From an uncultured Sutterella sp. (GTDB lineage: Bacteria > Pseudomonadota > Gammaproteobacteria > Burkholderiales > Burkholderiaceae_F), in the NCBI GenBank assembly GCA_900545275.1, contig UQYG01000010.1, positions 55,833 to 119,832 of the forward strand: a stretch of 64,000 nt of DNA, given 5' to 3'. Numbering within the stretch: the first letter of the stretch is position 1; the number at the start of each line of letters is the position of its first letter. Of this stretch, positions 34,002 to 43,578 are shown in pieces. Position numbers and translations under genes: made by a program. Below the pieces are notes generated by a model. The model was not told the DNA's origin, ran no database searches, and worked only from the letters and a program-made list of their open reading frames with translations.

Positions 34002-35366
34002 ATGAAAATCGAAAAAACAAAAGGTGCATCCATGGCGTCCCCCTCTCGAACAAGATTCTTCCCCATCGGTCTCATGCTCTTCGCGCTCTTTTTCGGCGCA
34101 GGCAATCTGATTTTCCCCGCCTCCATGGGGCAGGCCTCCGGCACGGAAGTCTGGTGGGCGCTTCTGGGCTTTTGCATTACCGGCGTCGGACTTCCGCTCC
34201 TCACGCTGGTGGCGGTCGGCTACTCGGGCCTGCCGGGACTGCAGGAAATCGGCAGCCGCGTGCATCCCTGGTTCGGCATCTTCTATGCCAACGTCTGCAT
34301 CCTCGCCATCGGTCCCTGCTTTGCCGTGCCCCGAACCGGCACCGTTTCCTGGGAAATCGGCATCGCCCCCTTCCTCGACCCTTCGCAGCTCGAAGTCGGC
34401 ATGCCCGTCTTCCTCGCCGTTTTCTTCGCCGTTTCGGCCTGGCTTTCCGCTTCGCCCTCGAAGCTTGTAGACCGCGTGGGCAAAATCTTGACGCCGCTTC
34501 TCGTCATTTCGCTCGCGATTTTCATCGTGAAGAGCTGCCTCGCTCCGATGGGAGACCCCCAGACGCCCGCCGCTCCCTACGCCACGCCATTCATGGCGGT
34601 GGTTCAGGGCGTTTTGGACGGCTACAACACGCTTGACGCCATTGCCGCCCTCATCTTCGGCACCTTGGCCATCGGCGCCGTGCGCGAAGCGGGCTTCACG
34701 AAAAAGTCCGACATCGCCCGCGAAGTGTTCAAGGCGGCCATGGTCGCCGGTCCCTTGCTCGCGGTCATCTACATCTTCATCGCCAAGGTGGGCGCCGAAA
34801 GCGTGACCGCCATCGGGCTGCAGGAAACCGGCGCTCCGATTCTGGCGTTGAGCGCGAAGCTTCTTTTCGGAAGCGGCGGCGCGATCCTTCTCTCCGTCAT
34901 GGTTATTCTCGCCTGCCTGACGACCGCGATCGGCCTCATCAGCTGCACGTCGGTGCATTTTTTCAATCTTTCGCACGGACGCCTCTCCTATAAGGTCTGG
35001 GTCGTCATCTTCTCGGTGATCTCCTACCTCATCGGCCTCTTCGGATTGAAGACGATCATCGTCTCGACGATCCCCGTGCTGATGTTCCTCTATCCCCTTT
35101 GCGTGGCGCTCGTCATTCTTTCCCTCCTGCACAACAAGATCGGCGGCCGCCGCTGCGTGTGGGCGTGGACGATCGGCTTCACTTTCGTGATGGCGACCTA
35201 CAACGGGCTGCAGACGGCCAAGATCGCCATGGGCGGACTCGAAGCCGTGCTTGCGCAGTGGGTGCCGCTTCACACCTACGGTCTCGGTTGGATTCCCTTC
35301 GCCTTGGTCGGCTTCATCATCGGCATGATCCAGAAGTCGCTCACGAAGGGCCCGGCGCAGCCCTAA
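34002..35366 (+). CDS. brnQ: BrnQ, branched-chain amino acid:cation symporter
   Basis: Inner-membrane carrier for Leu/Ile/Val, 454 residues, ~12 helices. Family start LMLFALFFGAGNLIFPASMG and GYNTLDAIAALIFG are diagnostic. The ATG at 34002 precedes the first helix; a second ATG ten codons in (34032) is a reasonable alternative. It is inserted on the opposite strand between lpxD and fabZ. Confidence 0.95.
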   Translation: MKIEKTKGASMASPSRTRFFPIGLMLFALFFGAGNLIFPASMGQASGTEVWWALLGFCITGVGLPLLTLVAVGYSGLPGLQEIGSRVHPWFGIFYANVCILAIGPCFAVPRTGTVSWEIGIAPFLDPSQLEVGMPVFLAVFFAVSAWLSASPSKLVDRVGKILTPLLVISLAIFIVKSCLAPMGDPQTPAAPYATPFMAVVQGVLDGYNTLDAIAALIFGTLAIGAVREAGFTKKSDIAREVFKAAMVAGPLLAVIYIFIAKVGAESVTAIGLQETGAPILALSAKLLFGSGGAILLSVMVILACLTTAIGLISCTSVHFFNLSHGRLSYKVWVVIFSVISYLIGLFGLKTIIVSTIPVLMFLYPLCVALVILSLLHNKIGGRRCVWAWTIGFTFVMATYNGLQTAKIAMGGLEAVLAQWVPLHTYGLGWIPFALVGFIIGMIQKSLTKGPAQP

Positions 35367-35387
35367 AGCAAGATTGACGCAAAGCCA

Positions 35388-35413
35388 AGAGGCCGCCCTT
35401 AAGGGCGGCCTCT
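35388..35413. terminator. Perfect 26-base palindrome, bidirectional terminator
   Basis: AGAGGCCGCCCTT / AAGGGCGGCCTCT without loop bases, between the converging brnQ and lpxD genes. The T-run is weak (CCTTATT) on the plus side. Confidence 0.65.
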
Positions 35414-35509
35414 CCTTATTGGTATTTGCGCGTTCCGCCCCGAGCCGGGCGGCACCGGGCGCATGACCAAAGGCCTGAGCGCCCGCAGCGAACCTCTTCC
35501 ATGCCCGGA

Positions 35510-36586
35510 TCAGGCCTTGGCTTCGAGCGCCTTGACGGCGCGCGCGAGTTCGCGAAGCTGCTTGCGCATTTCGGGAAGCCGAGAAATCGAAGCCGCCGTA
35601 AGAGCGAAGTTCTTCGGATCGAGCGCCGGATAGAAGCCCGTTTTCGTCATCGCTTCCTTCCCCCACCCCGTGATCGCCGTGGCGGGCCCCACGTTCGAGC
35701 CCGAGGGAATCGTGATGTGGCCGTTGATCATGGCGGCGCCGCCGATCATGCAGTGGTCGCCCACGGTCGTCGAGCCCGCGATGCCGACGTTGGCGGCCAT
35801 GACGCAGTGCTTGCCTATTTTGTCGTTGTGGCCGAGCTGAATCAGATTGTCGAGCTTCGTACCCTCGCCCACTTCGGTGTCGGCCAAAGCACCGCGGTCG
35901 ATCGTGGTGTTGCTGCCCACTTCAACGTCGCTGCCGAGGACGACGCGGCCCACCTGCGGAATCTTCACCCATTCGCCGAGGAAGGGGGCAAAACCGAAGC
36001 CGTCGGCGCCCACCACGGCGCCGGGCTGCAGAATCGAGCGGTCGCCCACCACGGTCCCCGGACCCACGTAGGCGCGGGGTTGCAGGATCACGTCCTCACC
36101 CACCTGGGCGCCGAAATCGACGTAGGCGCCCGACTTCACGACGGTGCGCGCGCCGATCACGGCGCCCGCCTTCACGACGGCGAAGGCTTCGATCAAGGCG
36201 TCGGGGTGAACGGTCGCTTCGGGCGAAACGTCCGCGCGCGGATCAATCCCCGTTTCACCGGAAACGGCCGGGAAGAAGATCTGCGAAGCAAACGCGAAGA
36301 AGGCGTAAGGGTTGTCGCAATAGAGCACCGCGCGTTCGGGGGCCTTGTCTCCCCAAAGTGAGGCGGCGTCCTTTTCTCGCATCACCAAAAGCGCGGCCTT
36401 CGAAGCCTTCATCGCCTCGGCGTAGGCGGGGTCCGTGAGGAAGCTGATGTCTCCCTCGCCCGCCGCCTGCGGAGGCATGAAGCGAGAAACTTCAGGGTCG
36501 CCGCCCGTCAAATTCATCTTCAGTCGACCGCCGGAGCGCTCGAGAACCATTTCGACGAGTTTGCTGCTCGGAAATTTCATTGTCAT
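35510..36586 (-). CDS. lpxD: LpxD, UDP-3-O-acylglucosamine N-acyltransferase
   Basis: Lipid A biosynthesis enzyme, 358 residues, that adds the N-linked hydroxyacyl chain. N-terminal uridine-binding domain, then left-handed beta-helix hexapeptide repeats from ~110 (IDPRADVSPEATVHPDALI), catalytic His in LIQLGHNDKIG, and a C-terminal helix pair. Last gene of the dxr-rseP-bamA-skp-lpxD run, 53 bases after skp. Confidence 0.95.
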   Translation of the reverse strand: MTMKFPSSKLVEMVLERSGGRLKMNLTGGDPEVSRFMPPQAAGEGDISFLTDPAYAEAMKASKAALLVMREKDAASLWGDKAPERAVLYCDNPYAFFAFASQIFFPAVSGETGIDPRADVSPEATVHPDALIEAFAVVKAGAVIGARTVVKSGAYVDFGAQVGEDVILQPRAYVGPGTVVGDRSILQPGAVVGADGFGFAPFLGEWVKIPQVGRVVLGSDVEVGSNTTIDRGALADTEVGEGTKLDNLIQLGHNDKIGKHCVMAANVGIAGSTTVGDHCMIGGAAMINGHITIPSGSNVGPATAITGWGKEAMTKTGFYPALDPKNFALTAASISRLPEMRKQLRELARAVKALEAKA

Positions 36587-36639
36587 CTCCCAAAATGCGA
36601 AGGTCCGCCGTTGCTTCCGAGCGGACCTGCGAGATACCG

Positions 36640-37188
36640 TTATTTGGTCGTTTTCTTAGCGTCTGCGACGTCCTTGTCGAGGATGTCGATCACGCGCTTC
36701 GTCAAATCCACCCGATCGCTCGCGTAGAAATATTCATAGAGCACGAGGTCGAACTTCTCCGCCTTGGCGATGTCCTGCACGACCCGCGCAGCGCGGCTCT
36801 GTAGAAGCATTACCTCTTCGTTGCGGCGCTGATTGAATTCGTCGCGGGCCTCGCGGTTGCGGCGCGTGATGTCGCGCTCCGTTTCGGCGAGTGCCCGGCG
36901 TTCGGCGACGCGCTCGGATTCGGTCATGGAGGGCGCTTCCTTTTCAAAGCGCTCGAGGCGCTGCTTGAAGCGGCGCGTCATGGCCTCGATTTCGTCCTGA
37001 CGCTGACGTCCTTCGGCGTTGAGTCGGTCGCTCGCGATCTGCGCGACCTTGGCGTCGCGAAGAATCCGCTCGAGGCTCACGACGCCGATCTTGAGGTTGT
37101 CCTGCGCGAACGCTCCGGCGCAGGCCAGAGCGAAGGAGGCGGCGACGGCGCCCGTCAGCACCGCACGCGTGAAGGAAAATCGTGTCAT
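36640..37188 (-). CDS. skp: OmpH/Skp periplasmic chaperone
   Basis: Periplasmic holdase for outer-membrane proteins, 182 residues. Signal peptide (to AGAFAQ), then the conserved IGVVSLERIL strand and a long charged coiled-coil (residues ~50-130). Sits between bamA and lpxD as usual; 51 bases after bamA. Confidence 0.93.
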   Translation of the reverse strand: MTRFSFTRAVLTGAVAASFALACAGAFAQDNLKIGVVSLERILRDAKVAQIASDRLNAEGRQRQDEIEAMTRRFKQRLERFEKEAPSMTESERVAERRALAETERDITRRNREARDEFNQRRNEEVMLLQSRAARVVQDIAKAEKFDLVLYEYFYASDRVDLTKRVIDILDKDVADAKKTTK

Positions 37189-37239
37189 AACAGTTCTTAC
37201 AAAATGAATGACGGGCGGGAACGACTCCCGCCCGAACGA

Positions 37240-39552
37240 TCAGAAGCCCGTGCCGATCTGGAACTGGAAGCGCTGAATGTCGTCGCCTTCCTTGTCGTTG
37301 AGCGGCGCGGCAATCGAGAACTTCAACGGGCCCAAGGGCGAAATCCAGGCAATGCCGATACCCGTCGAGTAACGAAGATCCGAGAGACTCATGTCGGCAC
37401 GGCGGTACTTGCCGTACTCTCCCGGCACGCCCTCGTAGCCCCAGACCGAACCGAAGTCGAGGAAGCCGAAGATTCGCAGAGTGCGGTCTCCGCCCGGGAG
37501 CGGAGCGAGAAGTTCGACCGAACCCGTCCACTTGCGGTCGCCGCCCAGGTTGTCGCCGTTCGTATCTTGAGGACCGATGGAGCCCGATTCGAAGCCGCGC
37601 ACCGAGCCGATGCCGCCCGCGTAGTAGTTCTTGAAGAACGGGAACATCGAAGTGCTGCCGTAGGTGTCGCCCCAACCGATTTCGGTATTGAAGGCGAGCG
37701 TCCACGTCTTCGAAAGCGGGATGTACTGCTGATACTGATACGTGAACTTGTAGTATTCGATGTCGAGACCCGGCAGAGCGAATTCTCCGTTCACGCGCTG
37801 ATAGACGCCGCGCGTCGGAGCGAGCGAATTGTCTCGCGAGTCGCGCGACCAACCGAGCGTCAACGCAAAGGAGAGCGGGTCCTTGCCAAACTCGTTGCGG
37901 TAGGTCTGATAGCGCTGCGGCGAATTGGCGTTCGTCATCACCTTCGTGCGTTCGATGCGGCCGCCCAGGAACACGCGGTCCGTTTCGGTGAACGGAATGC
38001 CCCAGGCAATACCCGCACCGGTCGTTTCGTATTCGACGTCCGCAACGTCGAGTTCTTCCAGGTCGACGCGGCGGGTATAGAGGTCATAGGAGCGCGAGAG
38101 GCCTTCCGGCGTGATGTAGGGTTCCACGACCGAGAGCGCGTAGGTGCGCTGCGACTTCGAGGTGTTCACGTCGACCGAAATCGAATTCCCGGTACCGAAG
38201 ACGTTGTTCTGCGCGAAGCCCGCCGAAAGAATGATGCCTTCGGAGGTGGAGTAGCCCGCGCCGAGCGAGATCGAGCCCGTCGGACGCTCCTTCACCTTGA
38301 TTTCCAGGTCGACCTGGTCGCGCGTGCCCGGAACCGGCACCGGATCGGCCGTCACGGAGTCGAAGTAGCCGAGTCGGTCGATGCGGTCGCGCGAAAGCTT
38401 CACCTTGTCGCTGTCGAACCAGGCCGACTCGTACTGACGGACTTCTCGGCGGATCACTTCGTCCTTCGTGCGGCTGTTGCCGGTAATGTTCACGCGGCGC
38501 ACGTAGGCGCGGCGGCCCGGGTCGACCGTGTAGACGATGTCCACCGTACGGGCGTCGCGGTCGGAAACGGGATTGGCGTTCGCCGTCGCGAAGGCGTAGC
38601 CAAGAGTCGAGAGCTTGTCCTGAATGGCTGTCGAGACGTTCTTCACCTCTTCGGCGTTGTAGAGCGTCCCCTTCTGCAGCGTCACGAGCTTCTGGAGCTC
38701 TTCGTCGATCCCGAGAAGGTCGCCCGTGAGGCGCACATCGTTGATCGTGTACTGCTCGCCTTCCGTCATGTTGATCGCGACGTAGACGTCGGACTTGTTC
38801 GGTGCGATCGAGACCTGAACCGAGTCGATGCGGAAGTCCAGGTAGCCCTGGTTCAAATAGAAGGAACGGATCGATTCCATGTCCGCCGCAAGCTTTTCGC
38901 GCGAGTAGAGGTCGCGCTTCGTGTACCACGAAATCCAGTTCGGGGTGCCGAGCTGCATCAGATCGAGCAGGTCTTCCGTTTCGAAGGTCTCGTTGCCGAC
39001 CATGCGGATTTCCGCGATCGAGGAGGCCTTCCCTTCGTCGACGTTGATCGTGATGCGCACGCGGTTTCGCTCAAGCGGCGTCACGGTCGTTTTGATGTCG
39101 ACGCCGTAATAGCCCTGCGCGAGATACTGGCGGCGCAGTTCCTGGTCGGCGCGGTCAAGCGTCGCCTGGTCGAAGATGCGCCCTTCGGCCATGCCGACGT
39201 CGCGCAGACTCGTTTCCACGGCTTCGCTGTCGAAGGCCTTGATCCCGTGCGTTTCGATCGCGGCCACGGCCGGACGTTCGACGATGCGCACGACGAGGAC
39301 GTCGCCGTCCTGCGCGAGCGAGACGTCGCGGAAAAGACCCGAGGAATAGAGCGAATGGATGGCGCGCGTGCCCTTTTCGGTCGTGAATTCGTCCCCTACG
39401 CGGAAGGGGAGGTGCGAGAACACGGTGCCAGGCTCGGTTCGCACCACGCCTTCGACGCGGATGTCCGAGATCGTGAAGGCCGAAGCGGTGCCCGCCAGGG
39501 TAAGGGCCGCGAAGAACGCGGTACTGAACTTGGTGAGTTTTGTAATCGTCAC
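37240..39552 (-). CDS. bamA: BamA, outer-membrane protein assembly factor
   Basis: Essential outer-membrane insertase, 770 residues. Signal peptide, five POTRA domains (~25-420; e.g. FTISDIRVEGVVRTEPGTVF) and a C-terminal 16-strand barrel (~430-770) with the lid motif GSVRGF and a terminal Phe (QIGTGF). Follows rseP after 187 bases. All expected regions are present. Confidence 0.97.
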   Translation of the reverse strand: MTITKLTKFSTAFFAALTLAGTASAFTISDIRVEGVVRTEPGTVFSHLPFRVGDEFTTEKGTRAIHSLYSSGLFRDVSLAQDGDVLVVRIVERPAVAAIETHGIKAFDSEAVETSLRDVGMAEGRIFDQATLDRADQELRRQYLAQGYYGVDIKTTVTPLERNRVRITINVDEGKASSIAEIRMVGNETFETEDLLDLMQLGTPNWISWYTKRDLYSREKLAADMESIRSFYLNQGYLDFRIDSVQVSIAPNKSDVYVAINMTEGEQYTINDVRLTGDLLGIDEELQKLVTLQKGTLYNAEEVKNVSTAIQDKLSTLGYAFATANANPVSDRDARTVDIVYTVDPGRRAYVRRVNITGNSRTKDEVIRREVRQYESAWFDSDKVKLSRDRIDRLGYFDSVTADPVPVPGTRDQVDLEIKVKERPTGSISLGAGYSTSEGIILSAGFAQNNVFGTGNSISVDVNTSKSQRTYALSVVEPYITPEGLSRSYDLYTRRVDLEELDVADVEYETTGAGIAWGIPFTETDRVFLGGRIERTKVMTNANSPQRYQTYRNEFGKDPLSFALTLGWSRDSRDNSLAPTRGVYQRVNGEFALPGLDIEYYKFTYQYQQYIPLSKTWTLAFNTEIGWGDTYGSTSMFPFFKNYYAGGIGSVRGFESGSIGPQDTNGDNLGGDRKWTGSVELLAPLPGGDRTLRIFGFLDFGSVWGYEGVPGEYGKYRRADMSLSDLRYSTGIGIAWISPLGPLKFSIAAPLNDKEGDDIQRFQFQIGTGF

Positions 39553-39739
39553 GACGAAAACTCTCTGAGAAGATTGTCACGGCAAAGCCCGCCGAAAAAG
39601 GTCCGTATCGCGGCGGGCATGGGTAGGGAGAGAATACCAAATTTGCACCCAACGGTGCGCAGGCTCTCCGTCCGAATTCGAACGCCCTGCGCCGCAAATC
39701 GGCGGACACAGGGCGAAAGAGCGCCTTCCTTCGAAAATG

Positions 39740-41095
39740 TCACGAGAAAAGTCGCGTCAAATCGTTGTTGAGCGCAAAGACCATGATGAGAAGGACGACG
39801 AAGAGTCCTCCCTTCATAATCTTCTCCTTGGTTTGGGGAGCGAAGTCTTTGCGGCGCAGAGCTTCAAGACTCATCACGAAGAGGTGTCCGCCGTCGAGCC
39901 CGGGAATCGGGATGAGGTTCATGAAGCCCACGGCGACGCTGATGAGCGCAACGAAGTCGACCATGGCGCGAAGACCCGCGCGCACGGCGGTGCCCGCCGA
40001 CTGCGCGATCCCGACGGGACCGGCGATCTGATCGGTGCCTTCGCCCTGGGCGAGCTGTCCGACGCTCATCACCTGAAGGCGCAGCATTTCGACAAGCTTC
40101 ACGGCCCCCATGCGCACCGAGTCGATCGGACCGTAATGCACGACGATGGTTTCGGGAAGGCGACCGATCGAAACCGCCACGGCGGGCTTGGGCTGCGCCC
40201 CCTCGGTCTTGTCGAGCGTCATCATTTCAGGGTGCAGCGTGAGCGTGCGGCGCGAGCCGTCCGCGAGCGACTCGACTTCAATCGGGAAGTCGCGGTCCGC
40301 GTATTCGGCGACGATCGCGCGGAAATCCTCTACGGTCGCGACGGGACGTCCCGCCATCGTGAGAACCTTGTCTCCGGCGCGCAACCCCGCCTTTTCACCG
40401 GGACCGTCCTTCATAACGTTCGCGATCACAAGAGGTCCCGTCATCTGCGGAATGAAGCCGAGCTTGGCGGCGACGATCGTCTGCGCGGCGTCCGTGAGAC
40501 GCAGAGTCGAGAGGTCAAGCTGGGTTTCGAAACTCCCCTCCCCGCGCTTCAAGGTCACGGGAACGGTCTCTTCGCCGATTCGCCCGAGAAGCGAGAGATT
40601 GAGGTCCGTGTAGCCGCGGATCTCGACGCCGTCCACTTCGGTGACGAGGTCGCCCCCGACGACGCCGGCCTGAGCCGCCGCGGTCTTGGCGGGCGGCTCG
40701 AGAAGCCGCACGGGAAGGTCCTCGACGCCGATCGCGCCGAGGAGCACGTAGCAGAAGAAGGCCAGCACGAAATTCATGAGGGGGCCCGCCGCGAGAATGA
40801 GCGCCCGGCGGGGCTTCGACTGCGCGTCGTAGCTTCTCGCCCGTTCTTCGGGCGTGACAGGCTCGTCCGCGCCGTTTTCCCCCGTCATCTGCACATAGCC
40901 GCCCAGGGGCACAAGCGAGACCGCATACTCGGTTTCGCCCCACTTTCTCTTCCAGAGAACCGGACCGAAACCGATAGAAAAGCGCCGCACCTCGACGTTC
41001 AGACTCTTGGCGGCGAGGAGATGCCCCGCCTCGTGAACGAGGACGATGATGCCGATCGTGACGGCAAAACCCAATAGGGCCCAAAGAAAACCCAT
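39740..41095 (-). CDS. rseP: RseP, site-2 intramembrane metalloprotease
   Basis: Inner-membrane zinc protease, 451 residues. Zinc motif H21-E22-xx-H25 in LVHEAGH, second metal ligand region in the C-terminal helices (NLIPIPGLDGGH), and two PDZ domains between. Cleaves anti-sigma factors after envelope stress and clears signal-peptide remnants. Lies 24 bases after dxr. Confidence 0.96.
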   Translation of the reverse strand: MGFLWALLGFAVTIGIIVLVHEAGHLLAAKSLNVEVRRFSIGFGPVLWKRKWGETEYAVSLVPLGGYVQMTGENGADEPVTPEERARSYDAQSKPRRALILAAGPLMNFVLAFFCYVLLGAIGVEDLPVRLLEPPAKTAAAQAGVVGGDLVTEVDGVEIRGYTDLNLSLLGRIGEETVPVTLKRGEGSFETQLDLSTLRLTDAAQTIVAAKLGFIPQMTGPLVIANVMKDGPGEKAGLRAGDKVLTMAGRPVATVEDFRAIVAEYADRDFPIEVESLADGSRRTLTLHPEMMTLDKTEGAQPKPAVAVSIGRLPETIVVHYGPIDSVRMGAVKLVEMLRLQVMSVGQLAQGEGTDQIAGPVGIAQSAGTAVRAGLRAMVDFVALISVAVGFMNLIPIPGLDGGHLFVMSLEALRRKDFAPQTKEKIMKGGLFVVLLIMVFALNNDLTRLFS

Positions 41096-41119
41096 GTCGT
41101 ATTCCTGTGGCGTGGGAGG

Positions 41120-42280
41120 TTAGGCGAGACCGAGCGCTTCGCGCGTCTTCGCGCGCGTTTCGCGATCGATCGCGAGGATGTCGTCGACGCTCTCGGGCGC
41201 AGCCGGACGGTCCTTCTCGAGACGTTCGAGAACGGTCGAGAAAATGTCGGTGAAGCCGATCCGTTCGTTCAGGAAGGCTTCGACCGCGATTTCGTTGGCG
41301 GCGTTCAGAACGACGGTCGAACCCGCACCCATGGCTAGCGCCTTGTAGGCGGCGTCAAGAAGCGGGAAGGTTTCGCGGTCGGGTTCCTCAAAGGTGAGAC
41401 GTCCGATTTCGGCGAGGCGAAGCGGACGGATCCCCGCGGGCAGACGGTCTGGATAGCCCATGGCATAGCCGATCGGCTCGCGCATGTCGGCCGACCCCAA
41501 CTGCGCGAGCAGCGCGCCGTCGGCCAATTCGATCATCGAGTGCACGACCGACTCGGGGTGAACGACCACTTCGATGCGTTCGGGCGGCACGTCAAAGAGA
41601 TGACGCGCTTCGATCACTTCGAGGCCCTTGTTCATGAGGGACGCGCTGTCGACGCTGATCTTTCGGCCCATCGACCAGTTTGGATGCGCGACCGCCATGG
41701 CGGGCGTGATGCCCGAGAGATCCTTTCTGCCGCGGAAGGGACCGCCCGAAGCGGTGAGCCAGAGCTTCACGCGGGCGCGCTCCGAAGCGGGAACGCCCTG
41801 AAGACACTGAAAGACGGCGCTGTGTTCGCTGTCGACGGGAAGAAGCGTTGCGCCGCACTCCTTGACGCGGCGCATGAGAAGTTCCGCGCCGCAGACAACG
41901 CTTTCTTTGTTTGCAAGAAGAAGACGCTTGCCGCTTTCGACCGCTCGGAAGGTGGGGCGAAGCCCGGCCGCGCCCACTACGGCCTGCATGACGCTGTCGA
42001 CCTCCGGCGCGCCCGCGAGCGCTTCGAGCGCTGAGGCGCCCGTTTCGGCGCGGGTCGAAAGCCCCGCGGCGTGCAGGGCGTCCTTCAGTTCTCCGTAGCG
42101 CGATTCGTCTGAAATCACGACGACTTCGGGGTTGAAGCGCCGGGCGATGTCGACGAGCTTCGCTACGTTCGAGTGCGCGCTCGCGCCGTAGAGCGAAAAG
42201 CGGTCTTCATGCCGCGAGAGGACATCGAGGGTCGACTTGCCGATCGAACCCGTGGCGCCCAAAAGAGCCAAACGTTCCAT
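41120..42280 (-). CDS. dxr: Dxr, 1-deoxy-D-xylulose 5-phosphate reductoisomerase
   Basis: NADPH-dependent second step of the MEP isoprenoid pathway, 386 residues. NADPH motif LGATGSIGKSTLDVL, LLANKESVVCG, the metal/substrate loop DSEHSAVFQCLQG and HPNWSMGRKIS. Heads the run to rseP-bamA-skp-lpxD; 10 bases after the metallophosphoesterase gene. Confidence 0.97.
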   Translation of the reverse strand: MERLALLGATGSIGKSTLDVLSRHEDRFSLYGASAHSNVAKLVDIARRFNPEVVVISDESRYGELKDALHAAGLSTRAETGASALEALAGAPEVDSVMQAVVGAAGLRPTFRAVESGKRLLLANKESVVCGAELLMRRVKECGATLLPVDSEHSAVFQCLQGVPASERARVKLWLTASGGPFRGRKDLSGITPAMAVAHPNWSMGRKISVDSASLMNKGLEVIEARHLFDVPPERIEVVVHPESVVHSMIELADGALLAQLGSADMREPIGYAMGYPDRLPAGIRPLRLAEIGRLTFEEPDRETFPLLDAAYKALAMGAGSTVVLNAANEIAVEAFLNERIGFTDIFSTVLERLEKDRPAAPESVDDILAIDRETRAKTREALGLA

Positions 42281-42290
42281 GATGATTCCT

Positions 42291-43487
42291 TTAGCGGGAG
42301 GACTTTCCGCCCGCCGTCAAAGTCAAAAGCGTGATTTCCGAGGGGACGCCGAGACGCATCGCAAAGCCGTTCCAAAGCCCCGAACCCGGGTGCACGAAAA
42401 GACGCATGACGTTCCCCGCCTTGCGGGCGACGTCGTAAAAGCCCGAGACAAAGCCGCCGTTTTGCATCGCGACCACGAGATTCATCCCGAGAATCTGACC
42501 GCCGTGCGTGTGCCCCGAGAGCTGCAGAAGCGCCGACGGATCCTCTTCGGCCCAGCGGCGGGCTTCACCCGGACGGTGCACGAGAAGAATGTGGGGAACC
42601 CCGTCGGGAATTCCGGAAACGGCCTTTCGCAGATCGGGCGCCTCGCGGCCGAAGCGCGCGGCCATGCTGTCGGTGAGGCCTACAAGCGCAAGGGGCTTGC
42701 CTTCACGGTTCAGAAGCGTGTGCTCGTTGCGCAGAAGCCGGATTCCAAGCTTCGGGAAGACTTCGAGCCACTCCTCCAGGCCCGAATAGTGTTCGTGGTT
42801 CCCTTCGCAGCCCCAGACACCGTACGGAGCCGAGAGTTTCGCAAGCGGCTCGGCGTCGACGTAGCGCACCGGCACGCGTCCGTCGACGAAGTCCCCCGTG
42901 ATGAGGACTACGTCGGCCCTGAGCGCGTTCGTGCGGGCGACGAGCTCCTCGAAGTGCCCGCGTCGGAAAATGGAGGAGACGTGAATGTCGGAGAGATGCG
43001 CGATCCGAAACCCCTCCCACTCGGGCGGGAGGTCGGGAAGCGTCACCGAGCGCCGCACGACGTCCGGCACGCGCGTCCCCTCGACGATCCCGACGAAGGC
43101 GAGGCCCGCCGAAGCGGTGAAAAGCGTGAGCGCCGTACGCCGTCCTCCGGAGACGCGCTGAACGTCCCGCCACGTGAAGCGCCGCACGATCCAACAGGTA
43201 AGGAGCGCAAAGTCCCTCAAAAGGGTGAAGATCGTAAGGAGCGTCAACACGCCCGAATGGAAATTCATCCAGATCCCGGCCCAACGCGGCGAATTTGAAG
43301 AAACGAAGCCGCCCCAGAACGCCTCCGTGATCATCGGATACGTGGCCCCGGAAAAAACGAAGACCGTGAGCAACGCCTTGCTCCAAAGGGGGAGACGAGC
43401 GGGCCACACGAAGCGCAAAAAGAGATAGAGCGAAATCGCAAAAAGAAAAAGCGAGAAGCGCAGAACCGCGGTCGATGGCGTGTACAT
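42291..43487 (-). CDS. Membrane-anchored metallophosphoesterase
   Basis: About 398 residues. Four to five N-terminal hydrophobic segments, then a calcineurin-like phosphoesterase domain with all metal motifs: LSDIHVSS, TGDFVDGR, GNHEHY and LSGHTHGG. The domain is like YkuE/YaeI, which act on lipid or nucleotide phosphates; substrate unknown. Start uncertain: the ATG at 43487 begins just before the first membrane segment; an in-frame GTG lies at 43559. Both have weak ribosome binding sites. Confidence 0.85.
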   Translation of the reverse strand: MYTPSTAVLRFSLFLFAISLYLFLRFVWPARLPLWSKALLTVFVFSGATYPMITEAFWGGFVSSNSPRWAGIWMNFHSGVLTLLTIFTLLRDFALLTCWIVRRFTWRDVQRVSGGRRTALTLFTASAGLAFVGIVEGTRVPDVVRRSVTLPDLPPEWEGFRIAHLSDIHVSSIFRRGHFEELVARTNALRADVVLITGDFVDGRVPVRYVDAEPLAKLSAPYGVWGCEGNHEHYSGLEEWLEVFPKLGIRLLRNEHTLLNREGKPLALVGLTDSMAARFGREAPDLRKAVSGIPDGVPHILLVHRPGEARRWAEEDPSALLQLSGHTHGGQILGMNLVVAMQNGGFVSGFYDVARKAGNVMRLFVHPGSGLWNGFAMRLGVPSEITLLTLTAGGKSSR

Positions 43488-43578
43488 GCTCTGGGTGCGG
43501 GAAAGAAGAGTCGGACGGGACTTCGATTGTAGCGAAAACGGGATGCGAAGCTCCCGCACGCTTTTGCAACAAACGTTT

